A DNA stretch of 64,000 nt from the NCBI GenBank assembly GCA_944472135.2, contig OX235270.1, forward strand, positions 49,414,352 through 49,478,351. The letters are read 5' to 3'. The notes beneath the pieces were generated by a model. The model saw only the letters and a list, made by a program, of their open reading frames with translations. It ran no database searches and was not told the origin of the DNA. Below, one piece after another: positions 22,228 to 34,300 of the stretch (the first letter of the stretch is position 1; every line of letters starts with the position of its first letter). A program made the position numbers and the translations under genes. This DNA is from Trichobilharzia regenti. Lineage: Eukaryota; Platyhelminthes; Trematoda; Strigeidida; Schistosomatidae.

Positions 22228-22410
22228 GCCGGTGCCTCAGTGGTTAGGACTCTCGCCGACCATGCACATGGTCCGAGGTTCGATCCCCTGCCGACGCACA
22301 GCTGATATCTATGGCCGGCCTGCGAAATCTGAGCTACCGATATCCATGCTGAAAATTCCATACATGTAGCAAAAATACAGTGTGGAAACAAGCTGTAATA
22401 AAAAAAAGTA
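22228..22410 (+). mobile_element. tRNA-derived SINE
   Basis: The head resembles a tRNA gene. An A-box-like GCCTCAGTGGTTAGGAC (22234-22250) lies 27 bp before a perfect B-box GGTTCGATCCC (22277-22287), with a tRNA-like anticodon arm between. After the head is a unique body and an A-rich tail (gtaataaaaaaaagtaac, about 22396-22412). The acceptor stem is imperfect and there is no clean cloverleaf, so I call a SINE and not a functional tRNA. The family name is not known to me. Confidence 0.7.
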
Positions 22411-22519
22411 ACTAAAGAATAGCTATCCAAATAACGTGAACGCACCTCATGAGTTCGCATAATTTGGTTATGAAGGAAGAGCCAGGGATGCTTATCTCAC
22501 TAATCAAGGCACTTTATTC

Positions 22520-23200
22520 AAATACATGAAAGTGTGTTTGAAGCTTCGGCGAGTTATCTGGATTTGTGTACTCTGTGGATGTCATATGTACTCGCTTTTG
22601 TTTAATTTCATAAAAGATGTACTAATGAATGTGACCCTGCAGCACTTAAAGACTAACTTGTTACAAGGGGATGGTCTCACCAAATTAGACCAGATGAATA
22701 TGATAAAATGCAATCTTCTGAGCACCTTGAGCATAAACCTCACAATCCCTGGCATGTGTTTCGCTCCCAGTCTACGCCAAGCTGCAGGACCGTCCAATAC
22801 TGACTCAAAGTTTAAATATGGGGAGTAAAGTAGTTGAGCACACACACCTGAACCTAGTCTTTCCTGTCGAAAAATATTAGAGGATATCGGGTTAGTTAGG
22901 GATGGTCCAATCAAAACGGCACCAATCCATCAAGTGTCTAACTACTATGTGGAGGTCCCCAGCATTGTTGGAAACTGAGATGGATCAAAATCGTTCTGGA
23001 TGGTGCAGATGCATTCACTATTTCGTATCTTTCAGGTCCATTACATTCTCATTAGTTTTGTAATTATTTCTCTAACCGTTTGTTTGTTGTAGTTTTTTTT
23101 GTGAGGCTATTGGGATTTATGGAATAGGATGTCATTCACCACTGTAACCGCACATGAAGTGGTGCTTGTCTGTTTTCGACATAGAACTTTGCACTTATGT
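22520..23200 (+). mobile_element. decayed RTE-type LINE fragment (plus strand)
   Basis: Translated fragments align in order with the RTE copy at 43187-46698. CGCHMYSLLFNFIKDVLMNVTL matches its QGCPLSPFLFNFIIDMLMEVSL, LLSTLSINLTIPGMCFAPS matches LLNTLSSNLRMFGMRFAPT, and near 22915-23060 HQSIKCLTTMW and NRSGWCRCIHYFVSF match its C-terminus. The YADD catalytic segment is deleted. Near 23170-23210 the 'gacatagaactttgcacttatgtgc' block of the RTE 3' end is seen, though in the opposite orientation. Inactive. Confidence 0.7.
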
Positions 23201-23619
23201 GCGACCGAAAGCTGCTACCTTGACGTGGTGGTCGGGCTCGAACACCGCAATGACCTAATCGAGCTATAATGGCTGAGACTTGTCTCTCTTCAGGTCCTAC
23301 CATACCAGGCAGGTTGTTTGGATAGCGGTTAAACAAAAAGCAGCTGCGCAATCCAACATTATGATACAAACGAAATCAAAACATTTCATGCCGGATCGGT
23401 CGTGGCCTGGATTAACAACGACCGCGCTTCCTGCTGCAGTGTCACAGGGCAGGAGTGATAAATATGTTACCAAACAATGAATTGGTGCAGAAATTAACTA
23501 CTGAATTACCAGAAAGTAAATGGCTATTGTAGCTTTTGTTTGGAAGTAGAGGTCCTACTCCCAATATAGACGTCTTTTGCCAAACACATCACTCGCTGAA
23601 GCTATATATTTTTATACCA
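23201..23619. other. repeat-derived sequence
   Basis: A block 'taccttgacgtggtggtcgggctcg' through 'caggtcctaccatacca' recurs in inverse orientation at about 59537-59640, at the edge of another RTE insertion. It is therefore repeat-derived. No gene. Confidence 0.45.
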
Positions 23620-23875
23620 TAACTTAGAAAACCTCGATCGGACTTCAAGTTGGCACATGTATCTACAAAAATATAGGGGCGCGTGCACTGAGCTGAAAGA
23701 TGACACATAGCTGATGACAATGTCTCAATGATCATGTAGGCATCACTGAAATAATCTGTCACTGGCTTGAGACGATCTCTGATATATTCAGTAGGCTGAG
23801 TCCCTGGGCGGAACGGAACAATTGTGTTATGCTCATTGATTCGTAGCTTATTAGCTTAAGCACTGCACCTACTTC
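23620..23875 (-). other. possible exon of an unidentified protein
   Basis: On the minus strand a frame of about 85 codons, with no stop from about 23862 to 23600, reads like protein: NKLRINEHNTIVPFRPG, TEYIRDRLKPVTDYFSDAY and MIIETLSSAMCHL. It has no ATG at its start and is preceded by a stop, so it would have to be an internal exon with an acceptor near 23865; that acceptor is poor. I do not recognise the family. A retroelement or pseudogene fragment is possible. Confidence 0.3.
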
Positions 23876-24329
23876 AACCTAAGTGAGTAGTGCCATCACT
23901 CCTCATGCAGTTAGTGTGGCTCATTTGCTACACGGTAAGTGAGTCATACTTAACTAAACTAAATGAAAATCCTAATCGATGGCGATCATGGCGCGATTTC
24001 ATCCTTTCTTCTTTCTCTGGGAGTAACTTGAAGTGATTAATGCTCATCTATTGTTTGCCTGTTTTTATGATCATTTTCCTTTATCACTTTTGCGTACATT
24101 GTATTGTTTTTGTATTACCTATCTATTGGTGAAAATATATCACGTTTGTGTTCAGATAGTAATATTTGCCTGAAAGTATTATGAACTCCATCATCCCTAT
24201 ATATTATGATTACAATTGTTGTCGATAAAGTTTTTCATAACTGTAGTTTGTGTTTTTCTGCTCTACTCTAGGTTGCCTGGAATAATCTCGTTGAGTTGTG
24301 TTTCACAATAACTTATACTCACTCACGAA

Positions 24330-24734
24330 ATGTTGGATTGTGTGAAGCGCTTTTCAGTCAGTTCTACACTTAATAACAATTATAAGGACTTTGGGAAGGG
24401 TCATTTATTTGACAAAAATCCTGAAACTTGTTGGAATTCTGATCATGGTAGCCCCCAGTGGATCCACCTTGAACTGCATGAAGTACATCGCCTTACCACA
24501 TTCAGAATACAATTCCAAGGAGGATTTTCAAGTACAGAGGTTATAATTGAAGGTTGGGACGGTGATGAGAAAGACAAATATACATTTCTAGTTTACCCTG
24601 AAGACAACAGTTCACTTCAGTCATTTAATGTTCAGTTACCCAGAAAATGTTGCAATTATCGCTTTGTCTTCAACAAATCTTCAGATTTATATGGTCGTAT
24701 AATAATATATCACCTAGAACCTGCATTTGAGTAA
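24330..24734 (+). CDS. NR2C2AP: nuclear receptor 2C2-associated protein homologue
   Basis: A complete single-exon frame of 134 aa, close to the ~139 aa of the animal family. It matches NR2C2AP (TRA16) along its length: SSTLNNNYKDFGKGHLFD, then NPETCWNSDHGSPQWIHLEL, the RIQFQGGFSS signature, YPEDNSSLQSF, and the end GRIIIYHLEP. The family has a discoidin/F5-8C-like beta-sandwich fold and in mammals binds orphan receptor NR2C2 (TR4) as a repressor. Whether it does so in a flatworm is unknown, and the wide conservation suggests an older role. The ATG at 24330 aligns with the family N-terminus. No signal peptide or membrane segment. Flanking DNA holds no partner gene. Confidence 0.92.
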   Translation: MLDCVKRFSVSSTLNNNYKDFGKGHLFDKNPETCWNSDHGSPQWIHLELHEVHRLTTFRIQFQGGFSSTEVIIEGWDGDEKDKYTFLVYPEDNSSLQSFNVQLPRKCCNYRFVFNKSSDLYGRIIIYHLEPAFE

Positions 24735-25374
24735 CTGCTAATTTGTATTTTTAAACATCTCGCACGTGAATGCGAATTTTTTAATGGCTGAAACCTCCAT
24801 TGTTCCTATCAGAATTCTCCTAGCAGTATTTCGTAAATATTGCCTCCTGACTACACTCTTTAGGTAACAAAGTCTAAATATGCTTCCCCTGTATTAAAAC
24901 TACACAAAATATGCGAATAACGTGAAAACTCCGTAAATAACTGAACTATTAGTTAACTAAAACCGAACTAGTAACCGAAACATTTTTCCCGCTTGACTAG
25001 CAATTCATAAGGGATCACTGAATCATGAATAGCAAAATAATGCTGTGTAGATATCTCAAAAGTAAACAAGTTCTGCCGAATGGGGAAGATATGTCCAACG
25101 TGCCCGAATCAGTGAATTCGAGTACTTATTACAGCGCTTTATTACTATCGACACCAAAATTTAATTAAAATGACATTAATGATCTGACACAATATCACAC
25201 AATCCTACAAGAATCCTGCTAAAAAAGGGAAGTTGATGCAAAATGTTCACCGAGACATTCTCCCAAAAACAAGGTTGACACGATGAATAACCAGTACCCA
25301 CATAACCAAACTCTGCAGAATTCATACAAGTAAACAAAAACTTCCCTACGAAAAACGTTCAACCGAATCACACC
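24735..25374. other. unique spacer between NR2C2AP and the satellite array
   Basis: AT-rich, with no recognised coding or RNA gene. The last ~30 bp before 25402 (gtcatcgcaatcctcattgg) are a diverged version of the end of the satellite unit, so satellite homology begins slightly before the first full unit. Confidence 0.5.
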
Positions 25375-28300
25375 GTCCAAGTCATCGCAATCCTCATTGG
25401 AATCAGTGGTGATAACCGATTGTATGCTGTCATTCTATCAGCGGTGTTTGTTTTGTTGTTGTTTTCTTCTATGGGGATTCCAAGATATGCATAATCGTCT
25501 CAGAGATATTCGTCTCTGAAAGACAGTTTTAAGGTGTAGTTGAGTGCAAGGGATCTGAGTGAGTTGTGATTTCCAGATTGTATTTAGGCAGCTGGAGGAG
25601 CGTGAAGACGACGTGAACGAAGCCTATATTGTGTAGATAGATGACGAGTCTCCCTCACCATACATCCGGTAGTTGACTTCAATGTGATCGATCTGATTTC
25701 GTGTTTGAATGTGATAGGATGGAAGCCAGAGAGGACGAGAGTGACGGTTGAACTCTAAGTCTGTGTCAGGGATAAGTACGTTGTGATCTGGTGAGAGGTG
25801 CAGACGATGATTCTCATCATCTGGCTTTCCAGCACTTATTCTCTGCTAACCAAGTTAACTGTCTCCTCTGAGCCTAGGTGACTGATTTGTACAGTAAAGA
25901 CCCAGCTTTCGAGTGCACTCGGTTGACGTCATTCAGTTGATGATGGGATTTCTTGCTAGTTGTATCAGGAGTGAAATGCATCAGTGTGTGGTTGAAGATG
26001 AAAATTGAACAAGCATATACAAACTGATATAGGGCTTGGCGACAATGAGATGCACCGCTTTGCTCATTAAGTATCTATGAAAATGTGTTAGAAAATAGCC
26101 AGTATATAGAGTAGGAATATTAACAGCAGATTATTCTGCTGGATATTTTGTGTATTGAATGAAAGGCATATTGGGAGTAGCTGGATTGTTTAATCTCCGA
26201 CTGGTTGACAGTTCTCCTCTGTTTCTCGATAAGTCTCAACGTAGTCATTCGTGTGTTTATTATACTGTATTTGTGTAAACTCAGATACTGACCAATGCAC
26301 GGGACAGGGGTTTGAGGAGAGGCAAGGGGAAATTAATAGTTAAATAGTGACCGAATACACGGGTAAGCACTCCCATTAATTACATTCAATGGATTACTGA
26401 CTGCATTTGTTGTACTAGTTTGTGTACTGGAAGAGACCAGAAATCTGCATCATGAGTAGCATTGATTTTGACTCTGAATTTTGTTTGATAGCGTCTTGAG
26501 CAAGTGTATCTGTGAAACCACACTGAGATGCTCGTGATGGTGTAGACACTAATGCAGCACAGGTTATTCATCTCGAGGAGACACGTTGGTGACCGACTAC
26601 TCGTTTGTATCTTGGAAGCGGCTCCAGGTTAAGTGGTGTGTAATCGACTCCCACGGGATGTCATTGATCACCAAGTCCGGTGTGTGACAGGACGATATTA
26701 TTTATCGAGGGACTATATCAGTCAGTGGACCTCAGGATTGCTCACCAGGTGTAAGTAGTCCTGTGAAGATACTGGTAATCAGACGGCCAGAGACGTCGTG
26801 TGTCTTCATTTTGGTCAGAGCTTGTTTCATGGATTTAGAGTAGAACTATATGCAGCTAGGGGTTGTAAAGCCAACGTTTGACAAGGCGGAGATGGTTCGG
26901 TTCGGTTGATGTTGTTTAACATTTGATGTGCAATCGGAGATTTCATCCTTGCAGCACTAGTCAGACAACAGCCTGGATATAAGGACTTTTCTACTGCTTT
27001 TAACGGTTCACCTGAGAGGACTAGTTCAGGCGAGGGTTTAAAAGCGTTTTGCACTTCAGTGGTGCTAGGCACATTTCCTACATACTTGGAGACACTGATG
27101 GCTAACTGATTGTGTAGGATTAAGGGTAGTCTATGAGTTGTCACACGGGAAGACGATATCCTCTAGATGCTGAAGGTGGAAAAGTCTTTCTGTGATTATA
27201 ACAGGTGTACATTACCACTAACACTGACCTCCTCCGAGGCAGTCACTGGAATATTGTCGATGATAGGGTTATAGAGAGATGACTAGACGTAACAAGTCCA
27301 TCTAATCGCACTCCTGATTGAGATCAGTGGTGATAACCGATTGTATGCTGTCATTCTATCAGCGGTGTTTGTTTTGTTGTTGTTTTCTTCTATGGGGATT
27401 CCAAGATATGCATAATCGTCTCAGAGATATTCGTCTCTGAAAGACAGTTTTAAGGTGTAGTTGAGTGCAAGGGATCTGAGTGAGTTGTGATTTCCAGATT
27501 GTATTTAGGCAGCTGGAGGAGCGTGAAGACGACGTGAACGAAGCCTATATTGTGTAGATAGATGACGAGTCTCCCTCACCATACATCCGGTAGTTGACTT
27601 CAATGTGATCGATCTGATTTCGTGTTTGAATGTGATAGGATGGAAGCCAGAGAGGACGAGAGTGACAGTTGAACTCTAAGTCTGTGTCAGGGATAAGTAC
27701 GTTGTGATCTGGTGAGAGGTGCAGACGATGATTCTCATCATCTGGCTTTCCAGCACTTATTCTCTGCTAACCAAGTTAACTGTCTCCTCTGAGCCTAGGT
27801 GACTGATTTGTACAGTAAAGACCCAGCTTTCGAGTGCACTCGGTTGACGTCATTCAGTTGATGATGGGATTTCTTGCTAGTTGTATCAGGAGTGAAATGC
27901 ATCAGTGTGTGGTTGAAGATGAAAATTGAACAAGCATATACAAACTGATATAGGGCTTGGCGACAATGAGATGCACCGCTCTGCTCATTAAGTATCTATG
28001 AAAATGTGTTAGAAAATAGCCAGTATATAGAGTAGGAATATTAACAGCAGATTATTCTGCTGGATATTTTGTGTATTGAATGAAAGGCATATTGGGAGTA
28101 GCTGGATTGTTTAATCTCCGACTGGTTGACAGTTCTCCTCTGTTTCTCGATAAGTCTCAACGTAGTCATTCGTGTGTTTATTATACTGTATTTGTGTAAA
28201 CTCAGATACTGACCAATGCACGGGACAGGGGTTTGAGGAGAGGCAAGGGGAAATTAATAGTTAAATAGTGACCGAATACACGGGTAAGCACTCCCATTAA

Positions 28301-31300
28301 TTACATTCAATGGATTACTGACTGCATTTGTTGTACTAGTTTGTGTACTGGAAGAGACCAGAAATCTGCATCATGAGTAGCATTGATTTTGACTCTGAAT
28401 TTTGTTTGATAGCGTCTTGAGCAAGTGTATCTGTGAAACCACACTGAGATGCTCGTGATGGTGTAGACACTAATGCAGCACAGGTTATTCATCTCGAGGA
28501 GACACGTTGGTGACCGACTACTCGTTTGTATCTTGGAAGCGGCTCCAGGTTAAGTGGTGTGTAATCGACTCCCACGGGATGTCATTGATCACCAAGTCCG
28601 GTGTGTGACAGGACGATATTATTTATCGAGGGACTATATCAGTCAGTGGACCTCAGGATTGCTCACCAGGTGTAAGTAGTCCTGTGAAGATACTGGTAAT
28701 CAGACGGCCAGAGACGTCGTGTGTCTTCATTTTGGTCAGAGCTTGTTTCATGGATTTAGAGTAGAACTATATGCAGCTAGGGGTTGTAAAGCCAACGTTT
28801 GACAAGGCGGAGATGGTTCGGTTCGGTTGATGTTGTTTAACATTTGATGTGCAATCGGAGATTTCATCCTTGCAGCACTAGTCAGACAACAGCCTGGATA
28901 TAAGGACTTTTCTACTGCTTTTAACGGTTCACCTGAGAGGACTAGTTCAGGCGAGGGTTTAAAAGCGTTTTGCACTTCAGTGGTGCTAGGCACATTTCCT
29001 ACATACTTGGAGACACTGATGGCTAACTGATTGTGTAGGATTAAGGGTAGTCTATGAGTTGTCACACGGGAAGACGATATCCTCTAGATGCTGAAGGTGG
29101 AAAAGTCTTTCTGTGATTATAACAGGTGTACATTACCACTAACACTGACCTCCTCCGAGGCAGTCACTGGAATATTGTCGATGATAGGGTTATAGAGAGA
29201 TGACTAGACGTAACAAGTCCATCTAATCGCACTCCTGATTGAGATCAGTGGTGATAACCGATTGTATGCTGTCATTCTATCAGCGGTGTTTGTTTTGTTG
29301 TTGTTTTCTTCTATGGGGATTCCAAGATATGCATAATCGTCTCAGAGATATTCGTCTCTGAAAGACAGTTTTAAGGTGTAGTTGAGTGCAAGGGATCTGA
29401 GTGAGTTGTGATTTCCAGATTGTATTTAGGCAGCTGGAGGAGCGTGAAGACGACGTGAACGAAGCCTATATTGTGTAGATAGATGACGAGTCTCCCTCAC
29501 CATACATCCGGTAGTTGACTTCAATGTGATCGATCTGATTTCGTGTTTGAATGTGATAGGATGGAAGCCAGAGAGGACGAGAGTGACAGTTGAACTCTAA
29601 GTCTGTGTCAGGGATAAGTACGTTGTGATCTGGTGAGAGGTGCAGACGATGATTCTCATCATCTGGCTTTCCAGCACTTATTCTCTGCTAACCAAGTTAA
29701 CTGTCTCCTCTGAGCCTAGGTGACTGATTTGTACAGTAAAGACCCAGCTTTCGAGTGCACTCGGTTGACGTCATTCAGTTGATGATGGGATTTCTTGCTA
29801 GTTGTATCAGGAGTGAAATGCATCAGTGTGTGGTTGAAGATGAAAATTGAACAAGCATATACAAACTGATATAGGGCTTGGCGACAATGAGATGCACCGC
29901 TCTGCTCATTAAGTATCTATGAAAATGTGTTAGAAAATAGCCAGTATATAGAGTAGGAATATTAACAGCAGATTATTCTGCTGGATATTTTGTGTATTGA
30001 ATGAAAGGCATATTGGGAGTAGCTGGATTGTTTAATCTCCGACTGGTTGACAGTTCTCCTCTGTTTCTCGATAAGTCTCAACGTAGTCATTCGTGTGTTT
30101 ATTATACTGTATTTGTGTAAACTCAGATACTGACCAATGCACGGGACAGGGGTTTGAGGAGAGGCAAGGGGAAATTAATAGTTAAATAGTGACCGAATAC
30201 ACGGGTAAGCACTCCCATTAATTACATTCAATGGATTACTGACTGCATTTGTTGTACTAGTTTGTGTACTGGAAGAGACCAGAAATCTGCATCATGAGTA
30301 GCATTGATTTTGACTCTGAATTTTGTTTGATAGCGTCTTGAGCAAGTGTATCTGTGAAACCACACTGAGATGCTCGTGATGGTGTAGACACTAATGCAGC
30401 ACAGGTTATTCATCTCGAGGAGACACGTTGGTGACCGACTACTCGTTTGTATCTTGGAAGCGGCTCCAGGTTAAGTGGTGTGTAATCGACTCCCACGGGA
30501 TGTCATTGATCACCAAGTCCGGTGTGTGACAGGACGATATTATTTATCGAGGGACTATATCAGTCAGTGGACCTCAGGATTGCTCACCAGGTGTAAGTAG
30601 TCCTGTGAAGATACTGGTAATCAGACGGCCAGAGACGTCGTGTGTCTTCATTTTGGTCAGAGCTTGTTTCATGGATTTAGAGTAGAACTATATGCAGCTA
30701 GGGGTTGTAAAGCCAACGTTTGACAAGGCGGAGATGGTTCGGTTCGGTTGATGTTGTTTAACATTTGATGTGCAATCGGAGATTTCATCCTTGCAGCACT
30801 AGTCAGACAACAGCCTGGATATAAGGACTTTTCTACTGCTTTTAACGGTTCACCTGAGAGGACTAGTTCAGGCGAGGGTTTAAAAGCGTTTTGCACTTCA
30901 GTGGTGCTAGGCACATTTCCTACATACTTGGAGACACTGATGGCTAACTGATTGTGTAGGATTAAGGGTAGTCTATGAGTTGTCACACGGGAAGACGATA
31001 TCCTCTAGATGCTGAAGGTGGAAAAGTCTTTCTGTGATTATAACAGGTGTACATTACCACTAACACTGACCTCCTCCGAGGCAGTCACTGGAATATTGTC
31101 GATGATAGGGTTATAGAGAGATGACTAGACGTAACAAGTCCATCTAATCGCACTCCTGATTGAGATCAGTGGTGATAACCGATTGTATGCTGTCATTCTA
31201 TCAGCGGTGTTTGTTTTGTTGTTGTTTTCTTCTATGGGGATTCCAAGATATGCATAATCGTCTCAGAGATATTCGTCTCTGAAAGACAGTTTTAAGGTGT

Positions 31301-34300
31301 AGTTGAGTGCAAGGGATCTGAGTGAGTTGTGATTTCCAGATTGTATTTAGGCAGCTGGAGGAGCGTGAAGACGACGTGAACGAAGCCTATATTGTGTAGA
31401 TAGATGACGAGTCTCCCTCACCATACATCCGGTAGTTGACTTCAATGTGATCGATCTGATTTCGTGTTTGAATGTGATAGGATGGAAGCCAGAGAGGACG
31501 AGAGTGACGGTTGAACTCTAAGTCTGTGTCAGGGATAAGTACGTTGTGATCTGGTGAGAGGTGCAGACGATGATTCTCATCATCTGGCTTTCCAGCACTT
31601 ATTCTCTGCTAACCAAGTTAACTGTCTCCTCTGAGCCTAGGTGACTGATTTGTACAGTAAAGACCCAGCTTTCGAGTGCACTCGGTTGACGTCATTCAGT
31701 TGATGATGGGATTTCTTGCTAGTTGTATCAGGAGTGAAATGCATCAGTGTGTGGTTGAAGATGAAAATTGAACAAGCATATACAAACTGATATAGGGCTT
31801 GGCGACAATGAGATGCACCGCTCTGCTCATTAAGTATCTATGAAAATGTGTTAGAAAATAGCCAGTATATAGAGTAGGAATATTAACAGCAGATTATTCT
31901 GCTGGATATTTTGTGTATTGAATGAAAGGCATATTGGGAGTAGCTGGATTGTTTAATCTCCGACTGGTTGACAGTTCTCCTCTGTTTCTCGATAAGTCTC
32001 AACGTAGTCATTCGTGTGTTTATTATACTGTATTTGTGTAAACTCAGATACTGACCAATGCACGGGACAGGGGTTTGAGGAGAGGCAAGGGGAAATTAAT
32101 AGTTAAATAGTGACCGAATACACGGGTAAGCACTCCCATTAATTACATTCAATGGATTACTGACTGCATTTGTTGTACTAGTTTGTGTACTGGAAGAGAC
32201 CAGAAATCTGCATCATGAGTAGCATTGATTTTGACTCTGAATTTTGTTTGATAGCGTCTTGAGCAAGTGTATCTGTGAAACCACACTGAGATGCTCGTGA
32301 TGGTGTAGACACTAATGCAGCACAGGTTATTCATCTCGAGGAGACACGTTGGTGACCGACTACTCGTTTGTATCTTGGAAGCGGCTCCAGGTTAAGTGGT
32401 GTGTAATCGACTCCCACGGGATGTCATTGATCACCAAGTCCGGTGTGTGACAGGACGATATTATTTATCGAGGGACTATATCAGTCAGTGGACCTCAGGA
32501 TTGCTCACCAGGTGTAAGTAGTCCTGTGAAGATACTGGTAATCAGACGGCCAGAGACGTCGTGTGTCTTCATTTTGGTCAGAGCTTGTTTCATGGATTTA
32601 GAGTAGAACTATATGCAGCTAGGGGTTGTAAAGCCAACGTTTGACAAGGCGGAGATGGTTCGGTTCGGTTGATGTTGTTTAACATTTGATGTGCAATCGG
32701 AGATTTCATCCTTGCAGCACTAGTCAGACAACAGCCTGGATATAAGGACTTTTCTACTGCTTTTAACGGTTCACCTGAGAGGACTAGTTCAGGCGAGGGT
32801 TTAAAAGCGTTTTGCACTTCAGTGGTGCTAGGCACATTTCCTACATACTTGGAGACACTGATGGCTAACTGATTGTGTAGGATTAAGGGTAGTCTATGAG
32901 TTGTCACACGGGAAGACGATATCCTCTAGATGCTGAAGGTGGAAAAGTCTTTCTGTGATTATAACAGGTGTACATTACCACTAACACTGACCTCCTCCGA
33001 GGCAGTCACTGGAATATTGTCGATGATAGGGTTATAGAGAGATGACTAGACGTAACAAGTCCATCTAATCGCACTCCTGATTGAGATCAGTGGTGATAAC
33101 CGATTGTATGCTGTCATTCTATCAGCGGTGTTTGTTTTGTTGTTGTTTTCTTCTATGGGGATTCCAAGATATGCATAATCGTCTCAGAGATATTCGTCTC
33201 TGAAAGACAGTTTTAAGGTGTAGTTGAGTGCAAGGGATCTGAGTGAGTTGTGATTTCCAGATTGTATTTAGGCAGCTGGAGGAGCGTGAAGACGACGTGA
33301 ACGAAGCCTATATTGTGTAGATAGATGACGAGTCTCCCTCACCATACATCCGGTAGTTGACTTCAATGTGATCGATCTGATTTCGTGTTTGAATGTGATA
33401 GGATGGAAGCCAGAGAGGACGAGAGTGACGGTTGAACTCTAAGTCTGTGTCAGGGATAAGTACGTTGTGATCTGGTGAGAGGTGCAGACGATGATTCTCA
33501 TCATCTGGCTTTCCAGCACTTATTCTCTGCTAACCAAGTTAACTGTCTCCTCTGAGCCTAGGTGACTGATTTGTACAGTAAAGACCCAGCTTTCGAGTGC
33601 ACTCGGTTGACGTCATTCAGTTGATGATGGGATTTCTTGCTAGTTGTATCAGGAGTGAAATGCATCAGTGTGTGGTTGAAGATGAAAATTGAACAAGCAT
33701 ATACAAACTGATATAGGGCTTGGCGACAATGAGATGCACCGCTTTGCTCATTAAGTATCTATGAAAATGTGTTAGAAAATAGCCAGTATATAGAGTAGGA
33801 ATATTAACAGCAGATTATTCTGCTGGATATTTTGTGTATTGAATGAAAGGCATATTGGGAGTAGCTGGATTGTTTAATCTCCGACTGGTTGACAGTTCTC
33901 CTCTGTTTCTCGATAAGTCTCAACGTAGTCATTCGTGTGTTTATTATACTGTATTTGTGTAAACTCAGATACTGACCAATGCACGGGACAGGGGTTTGAG
34001 GAGAGGCAAGGGGAAATTAATAGTTAAATAGTGACCGAATACACGGGTAAGCACTCCCATTAATTACATTCAATGGATTACTGACTGCATTTGTTGTACT
34101 AGTTTGTGTACTGGAAGAGACCAGAAATCTGCATCATGAGTAGCATTGATTTTGACTCTGAATTTTGTTTGATAGCGTCTTGAGCAAGTGTATCTGTGAA
34201 ACCACACTGAGATGCTCGTGATGGTGTAGACACTAATGCAGCACAGGTTATTCATCTCGAGGAGACACGTTGGTGACCGACTACTCGTTTGTATCTTGGA

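Noticed and set aside
22228..22300. Functional tRNA gene
   Set aside because: B-box and a partial A-box are good, but the acceptor stem does not pair cleanly and the sequence runs into an A-rich SINE body and tail.
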